This document shows positions 41,788 to 50,360 of a stretch of 64,000 nucleotides of DNA, in pieces. Both the position numbers and the translations under genes were made by a program. Positions within the stretch are counted from its first letter, which is position 1, and every line of letters starts with the position of its first letter. Under the pieces are notes generated by a model, which saw nothing but the letters and a program-made list of their open reading frames with translations, did no database searches and was not told the origin of the DNA. Source of the DNA: Brevundimonas fluminis (GTDB taxonomy: Bacteria; Pseudomonadota; Alphaproteobacteria; Caulobacterales; Caulobacteraceae); contig NZ_RQWJ01000006.1 in the NCBI RefSeq assembly GCF_003934285.1, forward strand, positions 62,001 to 126,000, read 5' to 3'.

Positions 41788-44754
41788 TCAGAACCGCGCG
41801 CGCGCGCCGATGTAATACTGGCGTCCGGTGTGGTGATAGACCGACGTGCTCTGGCGCGTCTCGTCGCCCACCCACTGGTGGTTGAACTCGTCCGTCAGGT
41901 TGATCGCCTCGAACGTCAGGTCGATGTTGTCGGTCAGCGCGAACGAGGCCGAGGCGTCCAGGTTGAACGTCTCCATCTTGCCTTCCAGCGCATTGCCGTT
42001 CCGGCCCGGCACGTTCTGGATGTAGGCGTCCCGCGCCGAGCCCGAGACCCGCGCCGAGAACCGGTCGTCCTCGTAGTAGAGCGTGGCGTTCCACGACTCC
42101 GGCGACAGGTTGATCAGGTCCGCCGTGACGAAGGTCGAGCACAGGGCGTCGTTGCAGTAGTCGATCTCGCTCTCGACCCGGGTGTAGTTCAGCTGGACCC
42201 CCGTGGCGCCCAGTGGACCGGGCAGGAAGGTGAAGGGCTGCTGGTAGCTGACCTCGAACCCGCTCAGCGGGCCGCCCTCGGTGTTCACCGCGCTGGTCAG
42301 CTGAAAGATGGTCGTGGGGCTGCACACGCCGGTGCAGAACGCCGGCGCGAAGGCCGACGGGTTCAGCGCCGTCAGGTCCGTGTACGGCAGGTCCTGCCGC
42401 AGGATCTGGATGTAGGTGTCGATCTCCTTGTGGAAGTACGCGAACGACAGCAGGCTTTCGGGCGCGAAGTACCACTCGATCGAGAAGTCGTAGGTGTCGG
42501 CCCGGAACGGCTCCAGCTTCACGTTGCCGATCGAGGCGGTGAAGTTGGGACCCGAGGCGTTCAGCGACGTGGTGGGCACCAGGTAGTTGGTGCCCGCCAG
42601 GGTGTTGCCGATCTGCGGACGGGCCATGACCTTGGCCGCGCCGAAGCGGACCAGCAGATCGTCCATGGGCTCGAACACGAGGTTCAGCGACGGCAGGGTG
42701 TCGGTGTACTCGTGCTCTCCGCTCACCTTGGTGCCGCCGCCGGTCGAGCTGTAGCCCTCGGCGTAGATGCGGGTGTTGGCCTGGCGCACGCCCACGTTGC
42801 CGCGGAAGGGCATGCCGAACAGCTCGGCGTTCCAGTCGGCCTGGACGTAGAAGGCCAGGTCCTCCTCCTCGATCGACCGGTTGCCGCCACGGGCGTTGCC
42901 GTTGGTGACGCTGGTCAGGCGGAAGTCGCCGCCCGGCACGCCGGTGTCGCAGTTGCAGTAGATGTCGAACAGGCTCGCGATCGCGTTGAGGTCCGGCCGC
43001 AGCCAGTTGATCGCCCCACCGGGGATGAGGTCGCGCCCGAAGCCGGTCAGCTGGTTGGAGATGTCGGCCACCGTCGTCCCGCCCGGAAGCACCGGAACGA
43101 CCGTCTCGTCAGTACGACGAAACTCGTAGGTCGTGGATTCGTAGCTCTTGAAGTTGACTCCGGTCTTCAGCGTCAGCCAGTCCGATGCGTCGAACTCCAG
43201 ATCGCCCTGCCACGACATGAACAGGTTGTCCGCGCCGTTCGGGCGCATCCGGATCTCCGAGCGCGGCGTCGAGGCCGTGGACGGCCGCCAGGCCCATGCG
43301 GCCGGGTCGGACACGTCCATGCCGTAGGTGATGACCGGCGAGTTCATGTTTCCGCGGAAGTCCCAGCCGTAGCCGTCGACGTTGTTGGCATCGAGGGTGA
43401 CGGTGGTCTGGATCGGGTTCTCGAACGTCGATTCCGCCCGGCCGATGTAGTAGCGGCCGCGCAGGCGGTCGGTGAACTCGTGCTCGGCGGTGAAGCTGAT
43501 CTGGGTGAACTCGGTAGACAGCACGTCGAAGCGGCTCTCGGAGCGCAGGTCGACGTTGTCGAACAGGCCGTAGACCAGCATGCCGTTCTCGACCGCGGCG
43601 TCCCGCACGATCACCTGCGTCTGGCCGCCGGCGGCCGCGTTGCGGCTGAACGACAGGGCTTGCAGGAAGTCCTCCTGACGGGTCGCGTCCAGCTTCGAAT
43701 ACAGCACGTCGACCGAGAACTGCGTCGTGTCGGCCGGACGCCACTGGAACGATCCGGTTACGCCCAGACGCTCCTGCTCGTGCGTCAGCCGGCCATATCG
43801 CGGCAGACGCGGGATGAAGACGTTGGCCTGGTTGGCGGTCTGGTAGGCCGCGACGTTGTCGGGCGTGTTCGCCGGTCGCGGCACGCCCGTGGCGCAGTTG
43901 GCGGCGTTGGAGCCGTTGGCGCCGCTGTTGCCCGGATTCTGGGGCGCCACGCCCACCGGGCTGCAGAAGCCCCCCGAGCTCCCGGCGCCGACGGCGGGCG
44001 CCCAGCGCACGGTGCTGAAGCCTTCTTCCAGCAGGCTGCGCTCGCTGTAGGCGACGGAGATGAGGGCGCCGAATTGATCCTGGTCGCCGAAGGTAGTGCT
44101 GGCCAGCACCGCCATGCGCGGATTCCACTGTTCCGACAGGTCGTTGTAGCCGCCTTGGGCCGAGAAGGCGAAGGCCGATCCCGGGTAGTCGAACGGGCGC
44201 GACGCCTGCAGATCCACCGTGGCGCCCAGCGAGCCCTCCTCGGTTTCCGCCGCCGCGGTCTTGCGCACGGTGATGGAGTTGAAGAGCTCCGACGCGAAGA
44301 CGTTGAAGTCGAAGCCGCGGCCCCGGTTGGCGCCGCCGGACGAGTCGGTGCCGCCGGTGGTGGCCTGGGCCTCCATGCCATTGATGCGGGTGCGCGTGAA
44401 GTCGGAGCCCAGTCCGCGCACGGTGATCGAGCGCCCCTCGCCGGCGTCACGGTCGATGGCGACGCCCGGGACCCGCTGGATCGCTTCGGCCAGGTTCAGG
44501 TCGGGAAAATCGGCGATGTCTTCCGCTACGATGACGTCGACGACCGTCGCCTCCCGGCGCTTGGCGGCCAGACCTGCCGTCAGACTGGCGCGGTAGCCGG
44601 TGACCACGATCTCATCGACCTCGGCGTCGGGGTCCTGGACCTGGGCCACGGCCCCGATGACGCCCAGCGTCATGGCCATGGCGATACCGGACCCACCGGC
44701 GATCAGGGTGCGACGGAAGGCGCGGGAATCCCCGGCCTGGATGAACTGCGACAT
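41788..44754 (-). CDS. TonB-dependent outer-membrane receptor (TonB-Xanth-Caul type)
   Basis: About 988 residues with an extended signal peptide, then a TonB-box-like segment (DEIVVTGYRASL, near 45-56), a plug domain (EDIADFPDLNLAEAIQRVPG), and a long beta-barrel ending in aromatic Phe (GARARF), the usual terminal signal for barrel insertion. VRGLGSDFTRTRINGMEA is typical of the Xanthomonas/Caulobacter carbohydrate receptor group. It probably imports oligogalacturonides or similar. GGAGGAGG before the ATG at 44754 sets the start. It is divergent from the pectate lyase across two palindromic operators. Confidence 0.92.
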   Translation of the reverse strand: MSQFIQAGDSRAFRRTLIAGGSGIAMAMTLGVIGAVAQVQDPDAEVDEIVVTGYRASLTAGLAAKRREATVVDVIVAEDIADFPDLNLAEAIQRVPGVAIDRDAGEGRSITVRGLGSDFTRTRINGMEAQATTGGTDSSGGANRGRGFDFNVFASELFNSITVRKTAAAETEEGSLGATVDLQASRPFDYPGSAFAFSAQGGYNDLSEQWNPRMAVLASTTFGDQDQFGALISVAYSERSLLEEGFSTVRWAPAVGAGSSGGFCSPVGVAPQNPGNSGANGSNAANCATGVPRPANTPDNVAAYQTANQANVFIPRLPRYGRLTHEQERLGVTGSFQWRPADTTQFSVDVLYSKLDATRQEDFLQALSFSRNAAAGGQTQVIVRDAAVENGMLVYGLFDNVDLRSESRFDVLSTEFTQISFTAEHEFTDRLRGRYYIGRAESTFENPIQTTVTLDANNVDGYGWDFRGNMNSPVITYGMDVSDPAAWAWRPSTASTPRSEIRMRPNGADNLFMSWQGDLEFDASDWLTLKTGVNFKSYESTTYEFRRTDETVVPVLPGGTTVADISNQLTGFGRDLIPGGAINWLRPDLNAIASLFDIYCNCDTGVPGGDFRLTSVTNGNARGGNRSIEEEDLAFYVQADWNAELFGMPFRGNVGVRQANTRIYAEGYSSTGGGTKVSGEHEYTDTLPSLNLVFEPMDDLLVRFGAAKVMARPQIGNTLAGTNYLVPTTSLNASGPNFTASIGNVKLEPFRADTYDFSIEWYFAPESLLSFAYFHKEIDTYIQILRQDLPYTDLTALNPSAFAPAFCTGVCSPTTIFQLTSAVNTEGGPLSGFEVSYQQPFTFLPGPLGATGVQLNYTRVESEIDYCNDALCSTFVTADLINLSPESWNATLYYEDDRFSARVSGSARDAYIQNVPGRNGNALEGKMETFNLDASASFALTDNIDLTFEAINLTDEFNHQWVGDETRQSTSVYHHTGRQYYIGARARF

Positions 44755-44836
44755 ATGCCTCCTCCCAATGGGCATACAGGGCGCCGGAGTGACTCCGGTC
44801 TATCTGTTTTTGCGGCCCTGCCCTCGGGCACTGCCG

Positions 44837-44854
44837 TTTGACACCGGTGTCAAA
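44837..44854. promoter_or_regulatory. Palindromic operator O1 (LacI-type)
   Basis: A perfect 18-bp palindrome, TTTGACACC then GGTGTCAAA, with the CCGG centre typical of LacI-family operators. It is 83 bp before the TonB receptor start and 48 bp before the pectate lyase start. The LacI gene of the same locus at 47807 is the obvious reader. Confidence 0.8.
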
Positions 44855-44872
44855 TCCGAATGAAATGCGTTC

Positions 44873-44886
44873 TGACACCGGTATCA
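44873..44886. promoter_or_regulatory. Palindromic operator O2 (LacI-type)
   Basis: TGACACCGGTATCA, one base different from a perfect TGACACCGGTGTCA. Its centre is 34 bp from that of O1, about three helical turns, so both sites face one side of the DNA. It is 16 bp before the pectate lyase ATG. Confidence 0.8.
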
Positions 44887-44902
44887 ATGTGAGCCTAAAC
44901 CC

Positions 44903-46264
44903 ATGCCTTGCGTTTCGGCAACCCCGTTCTCTCAAGCGCGCCGCCTGTTCGTCGTCATGGGCGTGGTCACCGTTGCCGTTTCCGCACACTCTCCGGCCGA
45001 GGCCCAACAGCTCGCCTTCCCGGGAGCGGAGGGCGCCGGCCGTCACGCCGTCGGCGGCCGGGGCGGGCCCGTCCTGAGAGTGACGTCGCTTGAAGATTCC
45101 GGGCCGGGAACCCTGCGCGCCGCGCTGGAGACGGCAGGCCCCCGCACCATCGTCTTCGACGTCGGCGGCACCGTCCGTCTCACCTCCCCCCTGGTGATCC
45201 GGCACGGCCGGGTCACCGTCGCGGGTCAGACGGCGCCGGGCGGCGGGATCACCCTTCGCGACCAGCCCCTGATCGTAAGAGCCGACGACGTGATCATCCG
45301 GCACCTGCGCTCGCGCCTCGGCGACGAGGGCGGCGTCGAGGCCGACGCGGTCTCCATCGAGCGCGGAAGCCGCATCATCCTTGACCACGTCTCTGCCAGC
45401 TGGTCGGTGGACGAGACCCTGTCGGTCGGCAGCCGCTACGACCCGCCCGAGCGCGGCATCTACGACGTGACCGTGCAGAACTCGATCATCGCCGAGTCCC
45501 TGAACGCCTCGATCCACGGCAAGGGCGAACACGGCTACGGGACCCTGGCCCGCGGCGGGCACGGCGCGCGGATCAGCTTCATCGGCAACCTGTGGGCCAG
45601 CCACCGGGCGCGCATGCCCCGACCCGGGAACTACAATCCCCCGACGGTCGACCCGGTCGGCGCGTCGTTCGAGTTCCGCCAGAACGTCTTCTTCAACTGG
45701 GGCGGCGACCACGCAGGCTACGACGCCGACACGGACTCGATCTCGACCTACGCCTTCGTCGGCAATGCCTATCTGCCGGGCCCGGACAGTGAGGGTCGGT
45801 GGGCTTTCGAGGACTCCAATCCGCTGGCCCGGGCGTGGTTCGAGGGGAACTCCATGGCCGGCGTCGTGCCGGACGATCCGTGGAGCCTCGTCCGGTTCGA
45901 TGGCGGCCCGGGCGAGCGGCTTGCCGTGCGGCCCGCATGGGTAGGCGTTCCTGACGCCGACCCGTGGGCCGCCGGCGAGCGCGTGCTTTCAAGGGCCGGG
46001 GCATGGCCGCGCGATCAGGTCGATGCGCGGGTGACGGTCGGAGTGCGCATAGGCGCCGGCCGCATCATCGACAGCCAGGCGGACGTGGGGGGATGGCCCG
46101 AGCTTGCGCCCGGCGTGCCCTGGGTCGACGGCGACGGCGACGGCATGCCGGACGACTGGGAGCGCGCGCTTGGGCTGGATCCGGCGAACGCCGCAGACGG
46201 CGGCGCCGATCCCGACGGCGACGGCCACACCAATCTGGAGGACTGGCTGAACAGCCTCGCCTGA
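44903..46264 (+). CDS. Exported pectate lyase (PL1-like) with C-terminal Ca-binding repeats
   Basis: A 453-residue protein with a signal peptide ending AEAQ. The body is a right-handed beta-helix: FPGAEGAGRHAVGG start, VTVAGQTAPGGGITL, then DDVIIRHLRSRLGDEGG and ILDHVSASWSVDETLSV, which are pectate-lyase family blocks. The last 45 residues have two Asp-rich Ca loops (DGDGDGMPDDWE and DPDGDGHTNLEDW), like thrombospondin type-3 or dockerin-like loops. It should cleave polygalacturonate by beta-elimination to unsaturated uronates. Start is uncertain (ATG at 44957 also possible). It meets kduD tail to tail 3 bp apart. Confidence 0.85.
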   Translation: MPCVSATPFSQARRLFVVMGVVTVAVSAHSPAEAQQLAFPGAEGAGRHAVGGRGGPVLRVTSLEDSGPGTLRAALETAGPRTIVFDVGGTVRLTSPLVIRHGRVTVAGQTAPGGGITLRDQPLIVRADDVIIRHLRSRLGDEGGVEADAVSIERGSRIILDHVSASWSVDETLSVGSRYDPPERGIYDVTVQNSIIAESLNASIHGKGEHGYGTLARGGHGARISFIGNLWASHRARMPRPGNYNPPTVDPVGASFEFRQNVFFNWGGDHAGYDADTDSISTYAFVGNAYLPGPDSEGRWAFEDSNPLARAWFEGNSMAGVVPDDPWSLVRFDGGPGERLAVRPAWVGVPDADPWAAGERVLSRAGAWPRDQVDARVTVGVRIGAGRIIDSQADVGGWPELAPGVPWVDGDGDGMPDDWERALGLDPANAADGGADPDGDGHTNLEDWLNSLA

Positions 46265-46267
46265 ACC

Positions 46268-47017
46268 TCAGCGCGCCATCCAGCCCCCGTCGACGGTCAG
46301 GATCGTGCCGTGGACATAGGCCGAGGCGTCCGACGCCAGAAAGACGGCCGCGCCCTTCAGGTCGTCGGGCGAGCCCCAGCGACCCGCCGGGATGCGGGCC
46401 AGGATGTCGCGATTGCGGCCTTGGTCCGCGCGCAGGGCCTCGGTGTTGCTGGTGGCGAAATAGCCGGGGGCGATGCCGTTCACGTTGATGCCCTTCGACG
46501 CCCATTCGCACGCCAGCAGGCGGGTAAGCCCGGCCAGTCCGCTTTTGGACGCCGTGTAGCTGGGCACCCTTATGCCGCCCTGGAAGCTCAGCATCGAACA
46601 GATGTTGATGATCTTGCCGCCGCGCCCGGCTTGGACCCAGGTCCGCGCCACCGCCTGGGAGAGGAAGAAGGCGGACTTCAGGTTCGTGTCCATCACCGCG
46701 TCCCAGTCTTGCTCGGTGAACTCCAGGCTGTCGGCGCGGCGGATGATGCCGGCGTTGTTGACGAGGACGTCGATCGCCCCGACGGCGGAGGTCGCCTCGG
46801 TCAGCACATCGGCGATCGGCGCCGTCGAGCCCAGATCGGCGGGAATGGCGTGCAGCGCGCGCCCGGCAGCCGCTACCAGTGCGGCGGTCTCCGTCGGCGC
46901 CGAGCGGCCCACGGCCACGATGTCGGCGCCGGCCTGGGCCAGACCCACGGCGATGGCCTGGCCGAGCCCGGTGTTGGCGCCGGTGACGAGGGCCGTTCGG
47001 CCGGTGAGATCGAACAT
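46268..47017 (-). CDS. kduD: 2-dehydro-3-deoxy-D-gluconate 5-dehydrogenase KduD (SDR family)
   Basis: A 249-residue short-chain dehydrogenase. The NAD motif TGANTGLGQAIA is near residues 12-23, NNAG near 90, and the catalytic Ser, Tyr and Lys in SMLSFQGGIRVPSYTASKSG. NGIAPGYFATSNTEALR and the C-terminal DGGWMAR match KduD. It reduces 2,5-diketo-3-deoxygluconate to 2-keto-3-deoxygluconate. The ATG at 47017 matches the family N-terminus; a 22-residue extension is not supported. It is divergent from the isomerase gene, which makes its substrate. Confidence 0.88.
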   Translation of the reverse strand: MFDLTGRTALVTGANTGLGQAIAVGLAQAGADIVAVGRSAPTETAALVAAAGRALHAIPADLGSTAPIADVLTEATSAVGAIDVLVNNAGIIRRADSLEFTEQDWDAVMDTNLKSAFFLSQAVARTWVQAGRGGKIINICSMLSFQGGIRVPSYTASKSGLAGLTRLLACEWASKGINVNGIAPGYFATSNTEALRADQGRNRDILARIPAGRWGSPDDLKGAAVFLASDASAYVHGTILTVDGGWMAR

Positions 47018-47084
47018 GGCGCTCACTTCGTTGGATCGGGAAGGCTGACGCGGCGATGGTGCCGGCCGCCGCGGATTGTGCATA

Positions 47085-47098
47085 GGTAACCGGTGTCA
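47085..47098. promoter_or_regulatory. Imperfect operator O3 between kduD and the isomerase gene
   Basis: GGTAACCGGTGTCA matches the O1/O2 consensus TGACACCGGTGTCA at 11 of 14 bases, with an intact right half and CCGG centre. It lies 53 bp before the isomerase ATG and 68 bp before kduD, so one site could serve both. Confidence 0.7.
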
Positions 47099-47150
47099 TA
47101 TCTAGACGCAAACGCGCCCGCTTCTCCGCGCGGCGCCGAAAGGACCGTCC

Positions 47151-47795
47151 ATGAAGATCGCCCTGATCATCGAGAACAGCCAGGCCGCCAAGAGCGGGAC
47201 CGTCCACGCGGCGCTGAAGGCCGTGGCCGAACCGCTGGGGCATCAGGTTCACCACTACGGCATGTATTCCGCCGAGGACGGCGCCTCGCTGACCTACGTC
47301 ATGAACGGCCTGCTGGCGGGCATCCTTCTGAATTCGGGCGCCGCCGACTTCGTGGTCACCGGCTGCGGCACGGGCACGGGCTCGATGCTGGCGGCCAACG
47401 CCATGCCGGGCGTCTTCTGCGGGCTGATCGTCGACCCGACGGACGCCTTCCTGTTCGGCCAGATCAACGACGGCAACGCCATCGCCATGCCCTACGCCAA
47501 GGGCTTCGGCTGGGCGGCCGAACTGAACCTGCAGGACTGCTATCGCAAGCTGTTCGAGGGCGATCGCGGACTGGGCTATCCGAAGGAGCGCGCCGAGATC
47601 ATGCGCCGGAACCGCGGCATCCTGAAGGACCTGAAGGCGGTCACCTGCCACGACATGCTGACGGTGCTGAAGACCGTCGATCCGGACCTGCTGAAGGCTG
47701 CGATCGCCGGCGAGCGGTTCGAGGAGCTGTTCTTCGCCAACGCCACCGACGCGGCGATCCGCGATCACCTCAGGACGGTTCTCCAGGTCGCCTGA
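47151..47795 (+). CDS. RpiB/LacAB-family isomerase, DhuI-like (4-deoxy-5-hexulose-uronate isomerase)
   Basis: A 214-residue protein of the RpiB/LacA/LacB fold. MKIALIIENSQAAK opens it, and FVVTGCGTGTGSMLAANAMPGVFCGLI holds the conserved glycine-rich phosphate/sugar site with its Cys. A C-terminal extension of about 60 residues separates it from plain RpiB. Streptococcal DhuI, an RpiB-type enzyme of this length that isomerises the unsaturated-uronate product DHU, is the closest functional model. Adjacency to KduD supports that role and would replace the unrelated KduI. The ATG is preceded by AAAGGA. Confidence 0.8.
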   Translation: MKIALIIENSQAAKSGTVHAALKAVAEPLGHQVHHYGMYSAEDGASLTYVMNGLLAGILLNSGAADFVVTGCGTGTGSMLAANAMPGVFCGLIVDPTDAFLFGQINDGNAIAMPYAKGFGWAAELNLQDCYRKLFEGDRGLGYPKERAEIMRRNRGILKDLKAVTCHDMLTVLKTVDPDLLKAAIAGERFEELFFANATDAAIRDHLRTVLQVA

Positions 47796-47806
47796 CCGGC
47801 TGAGCG

Positions 47807-48850
47807 TCAGCGGAGAGGGGCGGCCGTCGATTCCCGCTCGACCAGCTGCGGATCGACGGTCGGCTGGTCCAGATCGGCGGGATCGAGGCCGCGCAGCCGG
47901 GCGGTCAGCTTCTCCGCCGCCATGCGGCCCATGTCGCGGATCGGCAGGCGCACCGTGGTCAGGTTGGGCCAGACGCGCGACGCCATGGGCAGGTCGTCGA
48001 AGCCGACGATGGACAGGTCGCCGGGCACGTCGAGACCGAGGTCTCGGGCGGCCTTCATCACGCCGATCGCCATCTCGTCGTTGCCGGCGAAGATGGCGGT
48101 GGGCCGGCGCGTCGAAGCCAGCAGGTCGCGCGCCGCCTGCACCCCCGACTCGAAGGTGTAGGCGCCCTGACGCACCAGATCCGGGGCGAGCTCCAGCCCG
48201 TGCTCGGCCAGCCCCTCGCGGAAGCCTCTGCCCCGCTCGTGCGAGGAGCGGAAGCTGTCGGGACCTGAGATGAAGGCGATGCGCCTGTGGCCCAATCCCG
48301 CCAGATGGCGCGCCGCCCGCGCCGCTCCGCGGCTGTCGTGGGTGACCACCATCGACCCGGCCTCGTCCAGCGCCACCGAAGCGATCCGGACGTAGGGACA
48401 GTCGGCCGCCTTCAGGATCTCCACGACGCGCTCGTCCTCGGACACCGACGGAGGCATCACCACGCCGAACAGCTTCTGGCGCACGACGAAGTTGCGGACG
48501 TCGTCGAGGAAGCGCGATGAGGCGCGGTCGCAGGGGTGGACGACCAGTTCCAGCCCCGACCCGCGCACCCCGTCCAGCACGCCCTGCTGCATGTTGACGA
48601 CGTAGTTGGGGCTCGGGTTGTCGTAGATCATCCCGACGAGGAAGGAGCGCCGGAAGGCGAGGCCGCGGGCCTGCGGATCAGGGGTGTAGCCGTGCTCGGC
48701 GATGACCGCCTCGACGCGCCGCCGCGTCTCCTCCTTCACCGAGGGGGAATTGTTGATGACGCGCGAGACGGTCTTCTTGGACACGCGCGCCATACGGGCG
48801 ATGTCGTTGATCGTGGCGGGCTTGCCACCGGTGCGGGAAGTCTCGCTCAC
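47807..48850 (-). CDS. LacI-family transcriptional regulator of the uronate locus
   Basis: A 347-residue protein. The helix-turn-helix and hinge are textbook: ATINDIARMARVSKKTVSRV, then the hinge region. The periplasmic-binding-like effector domain starts LVGMIYDNPSPNY. Local operators have the CCGG centre that LacI proteins usually read. It probably represses the receptor, lyase, isomerase and kduD until a keto-deoxy-sugar or uronate binds. A weak operator-like stretch (48823-48836) lies in its own first codons. Confidence 0.92.
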   Translation of the reverse strand: MSETSRTGGKPATINDIARMARVSKKTVSRVINNSPSVKEETRRRVEAVIAEHGYTPDPQARGLAFRRSFLVGMIYDNPSPNYVVNMQQGVLDGVRGSGLELVVHPCDRASSRFLDDVRNFVVRQKLFGVVMPPSVSEDERVVEILKAADCPYVRIASVALDEAGSMVVTHDSRGAARAARHLAGLGHRRIAFISGPDSFRSSHERGRGFREGLAEHGLELAPDLVRQGAYTFESGVQAARDLLASTRRPTAIFAGNDEMAIGVMKAARDLGLDVPGDLSIVGFDDLPMASRVWPNLTTVRLPIRDMGRMAAEKLTARLRGLDPADLDQPTVDPQLVERESTAAPLR

Positions 48851-48913
48851 ACGTCCGTCTCTCTGGCCGAACGCCGTGCTTAGAGCAGAAGCCGGCGGAT
48901 GGCGACCCGTCGG

Positions 48914-50233
48914 TCAGCGGTCGTCGCGATGGACGACTCCGCCCTTCATGACGAAGCGCACCCGCTCCAGCTCGGTCACGTCCTGCAGCGGATCGCCGGA
49001 GACGGCGATCAGGTCGGCGGGCATGCCGGGCAACAGGCGGCCGGCCTGGTCGGAAATGCCGAGATGCTCGGCGGCGTTGACCGTGGCGGTCTGGATCGCT
49101 TCCAGCGGCGTCAGGCCGGCGCGGACCAGCAGGGCGAACTCCCGGGCGTTGTCGCCGTGACGCGAGACGCCGCTGTCGGTGCCGAACGCGATCCTGACGC
49201 CACCGCGATGGGCGCGCGCGGCCATGTCCAGCATCCGGGGGCCGGCCTCCAGCGCCTTGGCCGTCTGGGCCGGCGTGAAGAAGTTGTCCGGCCCCGAGGC
49301 GACGCGGGCGACGTAGTCTCCGGCCATCAGCGTCGGCACCAGCCAGGCCCCGTTCTGGCGGAACAGGCGGATCGACTCGTCGTCCAGGTAGGTGCCGTGT
49401 TCGATCGAGTCGCCGCCGGCGCGAAGGAAGGCGTTGACGCCGTCGGCGCCGTGAGCGTGCGCGGTGACCTTTCGGCCCATGCGGTGGGCGACCTCGACGA
49501 TGGCGGCCAGCTCGGCGTCGGTGAACTGCTGGCCAAGGCCCGCCGCGGTGTTGGACAGGACGCCGCCCGTCGAGGTGATCTTGATGACGTCGGCGCCGGC
49601 GCGGACCTGGGTGCGGACGGCGCGCATGCAGTCGTCGGGACCCGAGCAGACGGATTCCGACGACAGCACGTGCAGGACGTCCTCGCGGTAGCCGTTGGCG
49701 TCGCCGTGGCCGCCGTGGACCGAGACCGAACTGCCCGAGGCCAGGATGCGCGGCCCGATCACGTCGCCGCGGGCCACGCCGTCGCGCAGGGCGAAGATGG
49801 CGTCGTTCGGCGCGCCAAGATCGGCCACGGTGGTGAAGCCCGCGAGCAGCGTCCTGCGGGCGTTGCCGGCGCCGACCATGGCCCGGTCCGAGGCGTCCCA
49901 GGTCACGGCCTGGAGCCGGGCGTCCGGGTTCTGTTCGCTGGTCAGGTGGACGTGGGAATCGATCAGGCCGGGCAGCACGAAGGCGTCCCGCAGGTCGATG
50001 ATCTCCCCCTCCCCGACGAAGCCGTCACGGATCTCGACGACCCGGTTCCCGGCGATCACCAAAGTTTTATCGCGCTGCACAACGCCGTTCGACGGGTCCG
50101 CAAGCAGGCGGCCGACGTGGACGAACAGGGTTCGCCCGGCGGGCGAAGCGGTCGCGACGGCGGGCGTTTGCTGGGCGAAGGCGGCGCCGGCCAGCACAAG
50201 CCAGGCCATCGCGGCGGCGACGATCGATCTCAT
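48914..50233 (-). CDS. Exported metal-dependent amidohydrolase (prolidase-like branch)
   Basis: A 439-residue protein with a signal peptide ending AFAQQ. Metal ligands: HVH in IDSHVHLTSE, the probable carbamylated Lys in VIKITSTGG, His in KVTAHAHG and DSIEHGTYL, and Asp in FGTDSGVSR. This is the binuclear subtype that includes Xaa-Pro/Xaa-Arg/Lys dipeptidases of Caulobacter. It probably cuts dipeptides or related amides in the periplasm. GGGAGGGG before the ATG at 50233 sets the start. Apparently unrelated to the uronate locus. Confidence 0.87.
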   Translation of the reverse strand: MRSIVAAAMAWLVLAGAAFAQQTPAVATASPAGRTLFVHVGRLLADPSNGVVQRDKTLVIAGNRVVEIRDGFVGEGEIIDLRDAFVLPGLIDSHVHLTSEQNPDARLQAVTWDASDRAMVGAGNARRTLLAGFTTVADLGAPNDAIFALRDGVARGDVIGPRILASGSSVSVHGGHGDANGYREDVLHVLSSESVCSGPDDCMRAVRTQVRAGADVIKITSTGGVLSNTAAGLGQQFTDAELAAIVEVAHRMGRKVTAHAHGADGVNAFLRAGGDSIEHGTYLDDESIRLFRQNGAWLVPTLMAGDYVARVASGPDNFFTPAQTAKALEAGPRMLDMAARAHRGGVRIAFGTDSGVSRHGDNAREFALLVRAGLTPLEAIQTATVNAAEHLGISDQAGRLLPGMPADLIAVSGDPLQDVTELERVRFVMKGGVVHRDDR

Positions 50234-50360
50234 GGAGCCCCTCCCGGTACGAGGCTTGCACCCTACTCCGTCGCGGGCGTTCGCCAAGGCTCAGGTTGAA
50301 ACGAACGCCCGGGTTTGAAATGTTCGGAAACAGTCGGTGTAACCGCTACGAGGGCGTCGC

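Noticed and set aside
48823-48836. TGCCACCGGTGCGG in the first codons of the LacI gene, similar to the locus operators
   Set aside because: Only the centre and left half fit (10 of 14), and it is coding sequence. Autoregulation is possible, but this is not enough to call an operator.
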